Of a stretch of 46,817 bases of DNA, positions 1 to 8,149 are shown one piece after another. The first letter of the stretch is position 1. Each line of letters starts with the position of its first letter. The notes under the pieces are model-generated. The model did no database searches, was not told the origin of the DNA, and saw only the letters and a list, made by a program, of their open reading frames with translations. Made by a program: the position numbers and the translations under genes. Origin of the DNA: Baaleninema simplex PCC 7105. Lineage in GTDB: Bacteria; Cyanobacteriota; Cyanobacteriia; Cyanobacteriales; Geitlerinemataceae. The stretch lies in the NCBI RefSeq assembly GCF_000332355.1, contig NZ_KB235958.1, positions 1,634,609 to 1,681,425 of the forward strand, read 5' to 3'.

Positions 1-147
1 CCTTACCTCATGTCATCAGGAACGTTTGAATACCGAAACATCCAAATCTTTTTACCTGAAGATACAGTTGCATTGCCTAGATTTGAGGATTTACAATTAG
101 AACTGTCTCGAATTTTTCCAAATCGTCCAACTACCAATAAACCCTAA
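1..147 (+). CDS. Uma2-family nuclease-fold protein, C-terminal end (partial)
   Basis: The reading frame is open from the first base of the window to a TAA at 145-147, so only the last 48 residues are visible. They match the C-terminus of the complete Uma2 gene that starts 8 bases later: both have an FEY...QI(F/L)LPEDT core followed by LPxF and a short acidic tail ending in the (I/V)FP motif. Uma2 (DUF820) proteins have a PD-(D/E)XK restriction-endonuclease-like fold, are very numerous in cyanobacteria and have no settled physiological role. The catalytic part lies outside the window, so whether this copy is intact cannot be judged. Confidence 0.8.
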   Translation, partial: PYLMSSGTFEYRNIQIFLPEDTVALPRFEDLQLELSRIFPNRPTTNKP

Positions 148-155
148 ATTTAAAA

Positions 156-731
156 ATGTTAGCTACTAAAAAGTTTTCAATCGAAGACTACCACCGCCTA
201 ATTGAGTTAGGTTTTTTCAAGGAGGGCGATCGCATCGAATTAATTCGAGGAGAATTGGTGGAAATGGCAGCTAAAGGCAAGCGTCATACGGTGTGTTGTA
301 TGAATTTACTAGAAGAATTAGCCAGTCTTCTCAAAGGAACAGCGAAAATTCGCTGTCAAGATCCTATCGAACTTCCCAATCTCAGCGAACCCGAACCGGA
401 TTTTGCGATCGTGAGAATGCGCGAAGATAACTATCTTACAACTCATCCTCAACCGGAAGATATTTTTCTCGTCATCGAAATTGCTGACTCTTCACTACAG
501 TTCGATCGCGAGGTCAAACTTCCCGTTTACGCCGAAGCTGGAATCGAAAACGTTTGGATTTTTAACTTAATCGATCGTTGTCTCGAAACCTATACCCAAC
601 CCTGTCAAATGCCGAACGGAAGATTTGAATATTGCCAACGCCAAATCTTGTTACCTGAAGATACGCTAACATTACCTGGTTTTGCCAATAATAATCTAGA
701 TCTATCGACGGTTTTTCCGACAATAAGCTGA
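156..731 (+). CDS. Uma2 family nuclease-fold protein
   Basis: This is a 191-residue protein of the usual length for the Uma2 (DUF820) family. It has the family's nuclease-like residues in order: an EPDF segment near residue 80, then a VIEIADSS strand near 107, then a lysine in REVKLPVYAEAG near 120. This fits a PD-(D/E)XK fold. The ATG lies 8 bases after the stop of the preceding Uma2 gene, so the two are probably co-transcribed tandem paralogues. The function is unknown; nuclease activity is inferred from fold only. It differs clearly from the second type of Uma2 gene found at 1090-2696. Confidence 0.85.
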   Translation: MLATKKFSIEDYHRLIELGFFKEGDRIELIRGELVEMAAKGKRHTVCCMNLLEELASLLKGTAKIRCQDPIELPNLSEPEPDFAIVRMREDNYLTTHPQPEDIFLVIEIADSSLQFDREVKLPVYAEAGIENVWIFNLIDRCLETYTQPCQMPNGRFEYCQRQILLPEDTLTLPGFANNNLDLSTVFPTIS

Positions 732-760
732 CAGAAATTTACTGAATCTTAGAATTTTGA

Positions 761-1093
761 ATGTCTACCTACGATCGCATCTATCAAATCGTTCGTCAAA
801 TTCCCCCCGGACGAGTGGCCACCTACGGACAAATCGCAACCCTAGCCGACTTACCCGGACAAGCCAGACTCGTGGGTTACGCACTCTATCGCGTCGATCT
901 GGCAAATTCCGACGTACCCTGGCATCGGGTTATCAATGCTAAAGGCTGTGTTTCTCATTCACCACAGCGACGAGGAACCGATTACCACCAACAAGCACTT
1001 TTGGAAGCCGAAGGAATTGAATTTGACGAGTCGGGAAAACTCAACTTGAAACAGTATCTTTGGCGATCGCCTCCGACTTCAACTTCAGTTTAA
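761..1093 (+). CDS. Alkyltransferase-like (ATL) protein, MGMT family
   Basis: This 110-residue protein carries the DNA-binding domain of O6-methylguanine-DNA methyltransferase: PPGRVATYGQIA near residues 15-26, the recognition-helix LVGYAL near 37-42, and the active-site loop at 53-57. The loop reads PWHRV, so the alkyl-acceptor cysteine of the usual PCHRV is replaced by tryptophan (W54). That substitution defines ATL proteins, which cannot demethylate DNA but flip out alkylated guanine and hand the lesion to nucleotide excision repair. The length fits ATL, which lacks the Ada-like N-terminal domain. Its 3' end overlaps the convergent Uma2 gene by 4 bases. Confidence 0.9.
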   Translation: MSTYDRIYQIVRQIPPGRVATYGQIATLADLPGQARLVGYALYRVDLANSDVPWHRVINAKGCVSHSPQRRGTDYHQQALLEAEGIEFDESGKLNLKQYLWRSPPTSTSV

Positions 1094-1914
1094 AGGGTGT
1101 CTGGATCTTCTCCCAATTCTCGCAGTCGTGCCGCCAGTCGTTCGGCGCGCTGTTGTGCTTCTTCAGCTTGTTGCTGTGCGGTTTCAGCTTGTTGCTGTGC
1201 GGTTTCAGCTTGTTGCTGTGCGGTTTCAGCTTGTTGCTGTGCGGTTTCAGCTTGTTGCTGCGCCGCTTCTTCAGGAAGTGGGACGACGTTACCCTCCGTA
1301 TCGTAAAACCGCAGCCAGATCGCCGTTTCTCGATCGATCGTTCCCTGCCAAGTTCCCAGCCAAAATCCGAGCGTTTCGCACCACAACCAACCGTTTTCTT
1401 GAGTTTCGAGAGGTTGGTAGTTAAACTGTTTGTCGAGTTGCCAACCTTCGAGAGAATTTTCGTCGAAGGGATCGTAAATAAAATAATTACGCGTGTGGAA
1501 GGTTTGTGAATACAACTCTTTTTTAACCCCGCGATCGACCTTGGCTGTCGAAGGCGACATCAACTCGACGATAACATCAGGATAGCGTCCCTCTTCTTCC
1601 CAAATCACCCAACCCTGGCGCGATCGCGTTCCGTCTACGTTCAACACCACGAAAAAGTCCGGTCCGCGAAAATCTCGATTCAGCGCCTGCTGGCGACTGT
1701 AGTAGACGAACATATTGCCGCCAGTGAAATAGTCGTCGCGATCGCACCAGGCTTGCTGTAGCGATCGAATTAACAGATTCATGGCGATGCGGTGTCGGTT
1801 GCTTTCCAAGGGTTCCCCGTCATCGAAAATCAAATCCGTCGGTGGCATTGGCGGTTGCCACTCTTCTACTGTTGCCGGTTGAGGGAGTTGAGAGGGGGTG
1901 GCGTTAGCTGTCAT
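1090..1914 (-). CDS. Uma2 family protein with heptad-repeat coiled-coil tail (copy A)
   Basis: This 274-residue protein has a Uma2-type nuclease fold, with GPDFFVVL near residue 84, YPDVIVELMSPST near 112 and a lysine in VKKELYS near 130. The C-terminus, from about residue 215, is a run of QQQAETA-type heptads ending in RAERLAARLRELGED, which predicts a coiled coil and oligomerisation. The heptads are encoded by perfect 21-bp tandem repeats (1164-1247). The protein is almost identical to its neighbour at 1959-2696 from about residue 24 to the heptads, so this is a recent tandem duplication or recent gene conversion. The copies differ at both termini and at one short spot (RGV versus RTD). The cellular role is unknown. 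Confidence 0.85.
   Translation of the reverse strand: MTANATPSQLPQPATVEEWQPPMPPTDLIFDDGEPLESNRHRIAMNLLIRSLQQAWCDRDDYFTGGNMFVYYSRQQALNRDFRGPDFFVVLNVDGTRSRQGWVIWEEEGRYPDVIVELMSPSTAKVDRGVKKELYSQTFHTRNYFIYDPFDENSLEGWQLDKQFNYQPLETQENGWLWCETLGFWLGTWQGTIDRETAIWLRFYDTEGNVVPLPEEAAQQQAETAQQQAETAQQQAETAQQQAETAQQQAEEAQQRAERLAARLRELGEDPDTL
1164..1247 (-). repeat. Four perfect 21-bp tandem repeats coding heptads
   Basis: Four consecutive identical 21-bp units run from 1164 to 1247, with a slightly diverged fifth partial unit continuing to about 1264. Each unit encodes one seven-residue QQQAETA-type heptad of Uma2 copy A on the minus strand. The tandem copy B has only one such heptad, so the number of units has changed since duplication, presumably by slippage or unequal crossing-over. 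Because 21 is a multiple of three, each change lengthens or shortens the coiled coil in frame. Confidence 0.95.
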
Positions 1915-1958
1915 AACAATTTTCCCTCGATCGAACGTCTCTTTGAGTTTAGCGCCTG

Positions 1959-2696
1959 TTAAACTTCATCGGGATCTTCTCCTAGTTCTCGCAATCGTGC
2001 CGCCAGTCGTTCGGCGCGTTGACGTTCGGTTTCAGCTTGTTGCTGTGCCGCTTCTTCAGGAAGTGGGACGACGTTACCCTCCGTATCGTAAAACCGCAGC
2101 CAGATCGCCGTTTCTCGATCGATCGTTCCCTGCCAAGTTCCCAACCAAAATCCGAGCGTTTCGCACCACAACCAACCGTTTTCTTGAGTTTCGAGGGGTT
2201 GGTAGTTAAACTGTTTGTCGAGTTGCCAACCTTCGAGAGAATTTTCGTCGAAGGGATCGTAAATAAAATAATTACGCGTGTGGAAGGTTTGTGAGTACAA
2301 CTCTTTTTTATCAGTCCGATCGACCTTGGCTGTCGAAGGCGACATTAACTCGACGATAACATCAGGATAGCGTCCCTCTTCTTCCCAAATCACCCAACCC
2401 TGGCGCGATCGCGTTCCGTCTACGTTCAACACCACGAAAAAGTCCGGTCCGCGAAAATCTCGATTTAGCGCCTGCTGGCGACTGTAGTAGACGAACATAT
2501 TGCCGCCAGTGAAATAGTCGTCGCGATCGCACCAGGCTTGCTGTAGCGATCGAATTAACAGATTCATGGCGATGCGGTGTCGGTTGCTTTCCAAGGGTTC
2601 CCCGTCATCGAAAATCAAATCCGTCGGTGGCGTCGGATGCCAATCTTCCAACCTCTCGGCTAGAGGGAGTTGAGGCGGTGTCGCGTTGGCTGACAT
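1959..2696 (-). CDS. Uma2 family protein (copy B, tandem duplicate)
   Basis: This 245-residue Uma2 family protein is nearly identical to copy A at 1090-1914 through the nuclease-fold core, including GPDFFVVL, YPDVIVELMSPST and the following lysine. It has a single QQQAETE heptad before RAERLAARLRELGEDPDEV, so its predicted coiled-coil tail is about four to five heptads shorter. The gene lies 44 bases upstream of copy A on the same strand and the pair is probably one transcript. The two N-terminal 23 residues are divergent, which suggests that homogenisation affected the core rather than the whole gene. Confidence 0.85.
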   Translation of the reverse strand: MSANATPPQLPLAERLEDWHPTPPTDLIFDDGEPLESNRHRIAMNLLIRSLQQAWCDRDDYFTGGNMFVYYSRQQALNRDFRGPDFFVVLNVDGTRSRQGWVIWEEEGRYPDVIVELMSPSTAKVDRTDKKELYSQTFHTRNYFIYDPFDENSLEGWQLDKQFNYQPLETQENGWLWCETLGFWLGTWQGTIDRETAIWLRFYDTEGNVVPLPEEAAQQQAETERQRAERLAARLRELGEDPDEV

Positions 2697-2879
2697 AATA
2701 TCGTCCCTCGATCGCTCGTTTTCTCGAGTTTAGCGCGATCGCCTCTCTCGCAATCTTTCTAAGGATAGGTTTCGTCGAGGCATTCGGTCTGTCATACTGC
2801 CATCAGGAAGACTCCGAAACGCTTCCGCAATCGAGAATCTCTGCGATCTTGCGACTTGAAATCAGGAGTAGGTTAAAGC

Positions 2880-3485
2880 ATGGACACGATAGAAGCGATT
2901 CGATCGCGCCGCTCTGTCAAACATTACGATCCCAACCACGAAATGAGTCAGGAGGAGATCGACAAGCTGCTTTCCCTGGCGATGCTGTCTCCGACTGCCT
3001 TTAACATTCAAAATTGGCGGTTCCTCGTGATTCGCGATCGCCAACTGCGCCAAAAAATTCGCGAAGTGGCTTGGAATCAAGCGCAGGTGACAGATGCCTC
3101 GCTGCTCGTAATTCTCTGTGCCGATCTCAAATCCTGGGCCGAACAGCCAGAACGCTACTGGTGCAACGCACCACAAGCAGTTCGAGATTTTCTCGTTCCG
3201 GCGATCGCTCAGTATTACGACGGTCGAGAAACCGTACAGCGAGACGAAGCCATGCGCTCTTGTGGCATCGCCGCACAAACGATTATGCTCGCGGCGAAAG
3301 CGATGGGGTACGATTCCTGTCCGATGGACGGGTTTGACTTCGAGAAAGTGGCCGAGTTGGTTCGTCTTCCCGAAGACCACGTTATTTCGATGTTCGTCGT
3401 CGTCGGAAAAACCGTACAGGAAGCGCGGCCTCGTGGCGGACAGCTTCCCATGGAAGACGTGGTCGTGTTCGATCGATTTTCCTAA
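2880..3485 (+). CDS. Nitroreductase family protein
   Basis: This 201-residue, probably FMN-dependent oxidoreductase has the family's N-terminal phosphate-binding signature RSRRSVKHYD at residues 8-17, an LSPTAFNIQNWRF segment near 36-48 that contacts the flavin, and a C-terminal VVVGKT segment followed by the short tail. The length is typical. Such enzymes reduce nitroaromatics, quinones or enones with NAD(P)H in the cytoplasm; the substrate here cannot be told. An AGGAG lies at 2861-2865 upstream of the ATG. It is followed by two ene-reductase genes on the same strand, so the three may form a small reductive-detoxification cluster. Confidence 0.88.
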   Translation: MDTIEAIRSRRSVKHYDPNHEMSQEEIDKLLSLAMLSPTAFNIQNWRFLVIRDRQLRQKIREVAWNQAQVTDASLLVILCADLKSWAEQPERYWCNAPQAVRDFLVPAIAQYYDGRETVQRDEAMRSCGIAAQTIMLAAKAMGYDSCPMDGFDFEKVAELVRLPEDHVISMFVVVGKTVQEARPRGGQLPMEDVVVFDRFS

Positions 3486-3566
3486 ACCGATCTCGCGCCA
3501 TGAAGCAGGATAGAAGCCTGCGTCGCGACTGGGTTGTCCTTTCGTTCACTGCCGACTCAAACTCAG

Positions 3567-4679
3567 ATGACTTCAACTCTTTCTCCCCACTTACTTTCTC
3601 CTTTTAATATGGGAGACTTATCGCTGAAAAACCGCGTCGTCATGGCTCCCCTAACGCGAGCGCGAGCGGGAATCGAACGGATGCCGAACGCACTCATCGC
3701 CGAACACTACCGACAACGAGCCTCGGCTGGATTGATTATCAGCGAAGCCGTGGCGATTTCGACTCAGGCTCTCGGCTGGGAGCGATCGCCGGGAATCTAC
3801 ACCGACGCACAAGCTGAAGCCTGGAAACAAGTGGTCGAAACCGTTCACAGCCAAGGAACGCCGATCTTTTTCCAGCCGTGGCATTGCGGACGCGCCTCTC
3901 ACAGCAGCTTTCACCCAGAAGAAGGACTTTCCGTCGCGCCGTCTGCCATTCCCATTAATTACCCTTACATCGACACGCCAATCGGGCCGCAAGACCACGA
4001 AACGCCTCGTCCCCTAGAAACTGAAGAAATCGGACAGGTCGTTGAAGATTACCGCCAGGCGGCGATTCGCGCGAAAGCGGCCGGGTTCGACGGCATCGAA
4101 GTAGACGGCTCTAACGGCTATCTCATCGATCAGTTTTTACAGTCGAAAACCAACCACCGCCGCGATCGCTATGGGGGAAGTTTAGAAAACCGCTTTCGCT
4201 TGTTGCGCGAAGTCCTCGAAGCGACGATTTCGGTATTTCCCGCCAACCGCGTCGGCGTGCGGATTTCTCCCAACGGTAGCTTTAACGATATGGGATCGCC
4301 AGACTACCGCGAAACCTTTCTCTACGTCGCCAAACAATTGAACCCATACGGTTTGGCCTATCTCCACGTCATCGATGGATTGGGTATCGGCTTTCACGAA
4401 CTCGGCGAACCCATGACGCTGGCAGAGTTGCGGCAGGTGTTCGACGGGCCGTTAATGGGAAACTGCGGCTACACCCAGGAAACGGCAGAGACGGCGATTC
4501 GCGAAGGAAATGCCGATCTGATCGCCTTCGGACGGCTGTATATGAGCAATCCCGATTTGGTGGAACGGTTCGCCAACGGTTGGGACTTGAATCCTCTTCC
4601 GGATAAGTCGATTTGGTATTCGCCGGGTGAAAAAGGATACACGGATTTTCCAACCTATCGAGAGGCCGAAACCACTTAG
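3567..4679 (+). CDS. Old Yellow Enzyme-family ene-reductase, copy 1 (active-site His replaced)
   Basis: This 370-residue FMN-dependent TIM-barrel protein belongs to the OYE/NemA family. The ATG at 3567 aligns with the family start; a longer TTG start at 3534 is possible. The flavin-binding parts are present: FNMGDLSLKNRVVMAPLTR near 13-31, the QxWHCGR stretch near 103-109, NRHRYGGS-type segment and GNCGYTxE. At residue 180 the sequence reads DGSN, where OYE enzymes have HGAN. The histidine that binds the substrate carbonyl or nitro oxygen is therefore aspartate (codon GAC at 4104-4106), while N183 remains. QLWH has also become QPWH, and GRPY has become GRLY near the C-terminus. The next gene, about 120 bases downstream, is a close paralogue with the normal residues. 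This copy may be neofunctionalised or failing. Confidence 0.88.
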   Translation: MTSTLSPHLLSPFNMGDLSLKNRVVMAPLTRARAGIERMPNALIAEHYRQRASAGLIISEAVAISTQALGWERSPGIYTDAQAEAWKQVVETVHSQGTPIFFQPWHCGRASHSSFHPEEGLSVAPSAIPINYPYIDTPIGPQDHETPRPLETEEIGQVVEDYRQAAIRAKAAGFDGIEVDGSNGYLIDQFLQSKTNHRRDRYGGSLENRFRLLREVLEATISVFPANRVGVRISPNGSFNDMGSPDYRETFLYVAKQLNPYGLAYLHVIDGLGIGFHELGEPMTLAELRQVFDGPLMGNCGYTQETAETAIREGNADLIAFGRLYMSNPDLVERFANGWDLNPLPDKSIWYSPGEKGYTDFPTYREAETT

Positions 4680-4800
4680 GTATCGAGCCTCGTCGTTAAC
4701 TGGAGATGCGATCGCCAAACCCGTGAAGCATAGCGATCGCACCTTCTAAGCAGGCGTTTTGTCCTGCGCCACCCTTTGTTGTCCTTCAATTCAAACTCAG

Positions 4801-5913
4801 ATGACTTCGACTCTCTCTACCCACTTACTTTCTCCTTTTAATATGGGAGATCTATCATTGAAAAACCGTGTCGTCATGGCTCCCCTGACGCGATCGCGAG
4901 CGGGGATCGAACGGATGCCGAACGCACTCATGGCAGAATACTACCAACAACGAGCCTCGGCAGGGTTGATTATCAGCGAAGCCACCGTCATCTCCACTCA
5001 GGCGATCGGTTGGCAACAATCGCCGGGAATCTATACCGACGCACAAGCGAAAGCCTGGAAACAAGTCGTCGAAGCCGTTCGCAGCCAAGGAACGCCGATG
5101 TTTTTACAACTGTGGCACTGCGGACGCGCTTCTCACAGCAGCTTTCACCCCGAAGACGGACTTCCTGTCGCACCGTCTGCGATTCGCCTCGACGACGACT
5201 ACATCCACACGCCGACGGGGAAACAGGACTACGAAACCCCTCGCGCCTTGGAAACCGAAGAAGTCGAACAGGTCGTTGAAGATTACCGAAAAGCAGCCGA
5301 ACGTGCAAAAATGGCGGGTTTCGATGGCATCGAAATTCACGGTGCCAACGGTTATCTGATCGATCAGTTTTTACAGTCGAAAACCAACCACCGCAGCGAT
5401 CGCTATGGGGGAAGTTTGGAAAATCGCTTTCGCTTTCTTCGCGAAATCGTCGAAGCCACAACTTCCGTGTTTCCCGCCAACCGCGTCGGCGTGCGGATTT
5501 CTCCCAACGGCGACTTTAACGATGTGGGATCGCCGGACTACCGCGAAACCTTTCTCTACGTCGCGCAACAGTTAAACGCCTATGGTTTGGCCTATCTCCA
5601 CGTCATGGACGGTTTAGAATTTGGCTTCCACGAACTCGGCGAACCCATAACGCTGAAGGAGTTACGGCAGGTGTTCGACGGGCCGTTAATGGGAAACTGC
5701 GGCTACACCCAGGAAACGGCAGAGACGGCGATTCGCGAGGGAAATGCCGATCTGATTGCCTTCGGACGACCCTACATCAGCAACCCCGATTTGGTAGAAC
5801 GCTTCGCCAACGGCTGGGAACTGAATCCTCCGGCAGATATGTCAGTGTGGTACTCGTTCGACGAGGAAGGATACGCCGATTTTCCGATGTATCAGAACGG
5901 GAAAAATACTTAA
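4801..5913 (+). CDS. Old Yellow Enzyme-family ene-reductase, copy 2
   Basis: This 370-residue OYE/NemA-type flavin oxidoreductase is expected to reduce activated C=C bonds of enones or nitro compounds using NAD(P)H in the cytoplasm. Key residues are intact: FNMGDLSLKNRVVMAPLTRSR near the N-terminus, QLWHCGR near 103-109, the substrate-binding HGAN with H180 and N183, and FGRPYISNPDL near the C-terminus. The ATG at 4801 matches the equivalent ATG of copy 1. A TTG at 4759 in frame would add 14 residues and has a counterpart in copy 1. Similar bases just upstream of both ATGs show that the duplication included the translation start region. A strong terminator follows at 6010-6056. Confidence 0.92.
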   Translation: MTSTLSTHLLSPFNMGDLSLKNRVVMAPLTRSRAGIERMPNALMAEYYQQRASAGLIISEATVISTQAIGWQQSPGIYTDAQAKAWKQVVEAVRSQGTPMFLQLWHCGRASHSSFHPEDGLPVAPSAIRLDDDYIHTPTGKQDYETPRALETEEVEQVVEDYRKAAERAKMAGFDGIEIHGANGYLIDQFLQSKTNHRSDRYGGSLENRFRFLREIVEATTSVFPANRVGVRISPNGDFNDVGSPDYRETFLYVAQQLNAYGLAYLHVMDGLEFGFHELGEPITLKELRQVFDGPLMGNCGYTQETAETAIREGNADLIAFGRPYISNPDLVERFANGWELNPPADMSVWYSFDEEGYADFPMYQNGKNT

Positions 5914-6009
5914 GTTAGGGCTGGCTGAAAAAGTATTAAAGTTAAAGTGAGGGAAGGCAACGGGGAACGGGGGATCGGAGGTTGAGGAATGCGAGCGGCT
6001 CGCGATTTT

Positions 6010-6056
6010 CTCCCGAATTTTGGTCTCATTATGACCGAAAACTCGGGAGTTTTTTT
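6010..6056 (+). terminator. Rho-independent terminator after the ene-reductase pair
   Basis: A long stem begins with CTCCCGA at 6010-6016 and closes with TCGGGAG at 6043-6049. A second inner pairing of TTTTGGTC with GACCGAAAA surrounds a short loop. The stem is followed by seven T residues (6050-6056). It lies about 100 bases after the stop of the second OYE gene and has all the hallmarks of an intrinsic terminator on the plus strand. Confidence 0.85.
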
Positions 6057-6082
6057 CAAGTTAATTTCCTTAAACTCCTTCA

Positions 6083-6112
6083 GGAGTCACGCATCTACAT
6101 CATTTGTAGGGT
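6083..6112 (+). repeat. Left-end fragment of the 83-bp MITE (MITE B)
   Basis: About 30 bases match the left end of the 83-bp element at 31749-31831, from the GGAGT(T/C)ACGCATCTACA segment through TTTGTAGGGTG. The match stops exactly where the element with GGGTGCATCTCA ends begins (6113), and no right end of MITE B is found beyond that second element. It looks like a truncated copy that another small element has joined. Confidence 0.6.
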
Positions 6113-6267
6113 GAGTGCATCTCAAAAATGTAAATTCATCGGAGACAAGCTTTTGTACTCGATAGTGCTACGCACCGATCGACACTTTCCAAGCGGCTGT
6201 TGGGTTCCACGGAGGTTCGCAAAACCTACCCAGAGCCTCGTGTTTTTACATCCATTGAGATGCACCC
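6113..6267. mobile_element. MITE A, copy 1 (155 bp)
   Basis: The segment begins with a 27-base stretch (GAGTGCATCTCA then AAAATGTAAATTCATCG) shared with the start of the element at 46063-46214 and ends with TTGAGATGCACCC, the inverted complement of that terminus. It has no reading frame of its own. The interior is unlike that of the other copy, so only the ends are conserved. This is a small non-autonomous element mobilised by an unseen transposase, or a pair of solo ends. Confidence 0.6.
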
Positions 6268-6376
6268 GTTTCAGTTTTATTCAGCATATTCTAAGTAAGA
6301 ATACAGCGTAAGAATACAGCGGAATCCGTTTCCGATAAGCTAGGTTTCAACAAGTCTTCACCACATCCCCCCTTAG

Positions 6377-6424
6377 CCCCCTATCCCCCCTTCGCCCCCC
6401 TTTGAAAGGGGGGGGATATAGGGG
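6377..6424. repeat. C/G-run hairpin repeat
   Basis: CCCCCTAT at 6377-6384 pairs with ATAGGGG at 6418-6424, and inside it CCCCCCTTT at 6395-6403 pairs with AAAGGGGGG at 6405-6413. The result is a long, nearly perfect inverted repeat of C and G runs. Similar C-run/G-run palindromes are common dispersed repeats in filamentous cyanobacteria. It may form a cruciform or transcript hairpin, but no T-run follows, so it is not called a terminator. Confidence 0.65.
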
Positions 6425-6458
6425 CTTGTCTGACTGAGTAAAACCAGTATTTGAGTCC

Positions 6459-6503
6459 GAGCGGAGTCGAAGCGAGCGAAGTCGAAGCGAGCGAAGTCGA
6501 AGC
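6459..6503 (+). repeat. Three 15-bp tandem units (GAGCGAAGTCGAAGC)
   Basis: Three head-to-tail 15-bp units run from 6459 to 6503, the first differing by one base. The motif is related in sense to the AGCTTGTCGAAGTG units at 45721-45832 and to a single CTTCGACTCCGCTC at about 21826. It is a dispersed short repeat family with no coding role here. Confidence 0.8.
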
Positions 6504-6937
6504 GTTGAAATTCGGATTCCGTATAACCCGATCGTTTTCTCACCTCTCGAAATTAAACGATCGCCAATTCTCCCAACTGTTCCTAAATCCGGCGATCCCT
6601 GTTCCCAACTTCAACCAACCGTCTTTTTCGGCAAACCCTAATTATATTCACCGATCGCCAAAAAATACGCGATCGCCCCCAAAGAAAACCACGTATGATC
6701 CTCCCTCAAAGAAATGTCACGAAACGATATCGTCCGAGAGATTCGATCGCTCGAGTAAATTGTCAACGATCGCTAACACAGAAAGCTGTAACGGAGCGAA
6801 AAAACTTCCGGTCACGTCGCGATCGCAGCCCCAGCGGGGTAAAATCCCAGCCAAGTCTGCCAAGAACGGGGAAAATTCCTCCAGAATATGCCCCATAATA
6901 AAAGACTGGTTGTTTTGAGACGGAGAACGAAACGCAC

Positions 6938-8137
6938 ATGGGTCGTGCTACTAAAGCCGTACTAGCCTATTCCGGTGGCGTCGATACGTCAGTGTGTATC
7001 CCCTACATGAAGCAAGAATGGGGAGTGGACGAGGTAATTACCCTCGCCGCAGACTTGGGACAAGGAGAAGAACTCGGGCCAGTTCGCGAAAAAGCCTTGA
7101 CTGCGGGGGCGAGTCAGTCCCTCGTGGCGGATGTTCGAGAAGAATTCATCGCCGATTACGCCTTTCCCGCCATTCAAGCCAACGCCCTCTACGAAAACCG
7201 CTATCCCCTCTCGACGGCTTTGGCCCGTCCCCTGATCGCGAAGAAACTGGTAGAAGTCGCCGCAGAATACGGAGCGGACGCCGTCGCTCACGGATGTACG
7301 GGGAAAGGGAACGACCAAGTTCGCTTCGACGTCGCGATCGCCGCTCTCAACCCCAACCTAAAAGTACTCGCCCCAGCTCGCGAGTGGGGAATGAGCCGCG
7401 AAGAAACCATCGCCTACGGAGAACGCTTCGGGATTCCCTCTCCCGTCAAGAAGTCTTCCCCATACAGTATCGATCGCAACCTTCTCGGACGCAGCATCGA
7501 AGCCGGGCCCCTCGAAGATCCCTGGAACGAACCCCTCGAAGAAGTGTTCGCGATGACGACCGCGATCGCCGAAACGCCCAACGAACCCGAATACGTTGAA
7601 ATTGGCTTTGAGGAAGGATTTCCAGTCGCCATCAACGGCGAAGCCCTCTCTCCGGTAAAACTCGTCGCCACCCTCAACGACATCACCGGACGCCACGGTG
7701 TCGGTCGCATCGACATGATTGAAAACCGCCTGGTGGGAATTAAATCGCGGGAAATCTACGAAGCTCCCGCGTTGATGACGCTGATTCAAGCCCACCGCGA
7801 CCTCGAAAGTCTGACACTGACGAAAGATGTCACCCAGTACAAACGGGGAATCGAGGAAACCTACAGCCAACTGGTGTACAACGGACTGTGGTTCAGTCCC
7901 CTAAAAGGGGCGTTAGATGCGTTCGTCCGAGAAACCCAAAAACAAGTCACTGGGGTAGTCCGGGTCAAACTCTTTAAAGGAACCGCTACCATCGTCGGCC
8001 GCAAATCCGCCAACACCCTGTACACCGACGAACTGGCCACTTACGGCTCTGACGACCAGTTCGACCATAAAGCCGCTGAAGGCTTCATTTACGTTTGGGG
8101 TCTCCCCACGCGGATCTGGTCGCAGAAGATGCGGTAG
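6938..8137 (+). CDS. argG: Argininosuccinate synthase
   Basis: This 399-residue enzyme catalyses the ATP-dependent joining of citrulline and aspartate, the penultimate step of arginine biosynthesis, in the cytoplasm. The PP-loop SGGVDTS is at residues 12-18. The citrulline/aspartate-binding [11 protein letters not shown] segment (near 119) and [17 protein letters not shown] (near 178-193) are typical of ArgG. The length is normal for the family. The ATG at 6938 follows GAGACGGAG by a few bases and places the PP-loop at the expected position. It converges on the copper ATPase gene across about 107 bases of purine-rich repeats. Confidence 0.97.
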   Translation: MGRATKAVLAYSGGVDTSVCIPYMKQEWGVDEVITLAADLGQGEELGPVREKALTAGASQSLVADVREEFIADYAFPAIQANALYENRYPLSTALARPLIAKKLVEVAAEYGADAVAHGCTGKGNDQVRFDVAIAALNPNLKVLAPAREWGMSREETIAYGERFGIPSPVKKSSPYSIDRNLLGRSIEAGPLEDPWNEPLEEVFAMTTAIAETPNEPEYVEIGFEEGFPVAINGEALSPVKLVATLNDITGRHGVGRIDMIENRLVGIKSREIYEAPALMTLIQAHRDLESLTLTKDVTQYKRGIEETYSQLVYNGLWFSPLKGALDAFVRETQKQVTGVVRVKLFKGTATIVGRKSANTLYTDELATYGSDDQFDHKAAEGFIYVWGLPTRIWSQKMR

Positions 8138-8149
8138 TTTGGAGGGGAA

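Larger units (their letters stand above)
5914..6937. other. Repeat-rich intergenic spacer upstream of argG
   Basis: This kilobase spacer has no convincing gene. It holds the terminator at 6010-6056, a fragment resembling the left end of the 83-bp MITE at about 6083-6112, a MITE with GGGTGCATCTCA-type ends at 6113-6267, a C/G-rich hairpin at 6377-6424 and three 15-bp units at 6459-6503. The region 6520-6930 is dense in CGATCG and leads into argG; an open frame at 6451-6918 starts inside the repeats and has low-complexity, basic composition, so it is not called. The argG promoter must lie in the last few hundred bases but no clear boxes were identified. Confidence 0.7.

Noticed and set aside
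6451-6918. A 155-codon frame upstream of argG
   Set aside because: It starts inside a tandem repeat, has low-complexity basic and serine-rich sequence and no known relatives that I recognise.
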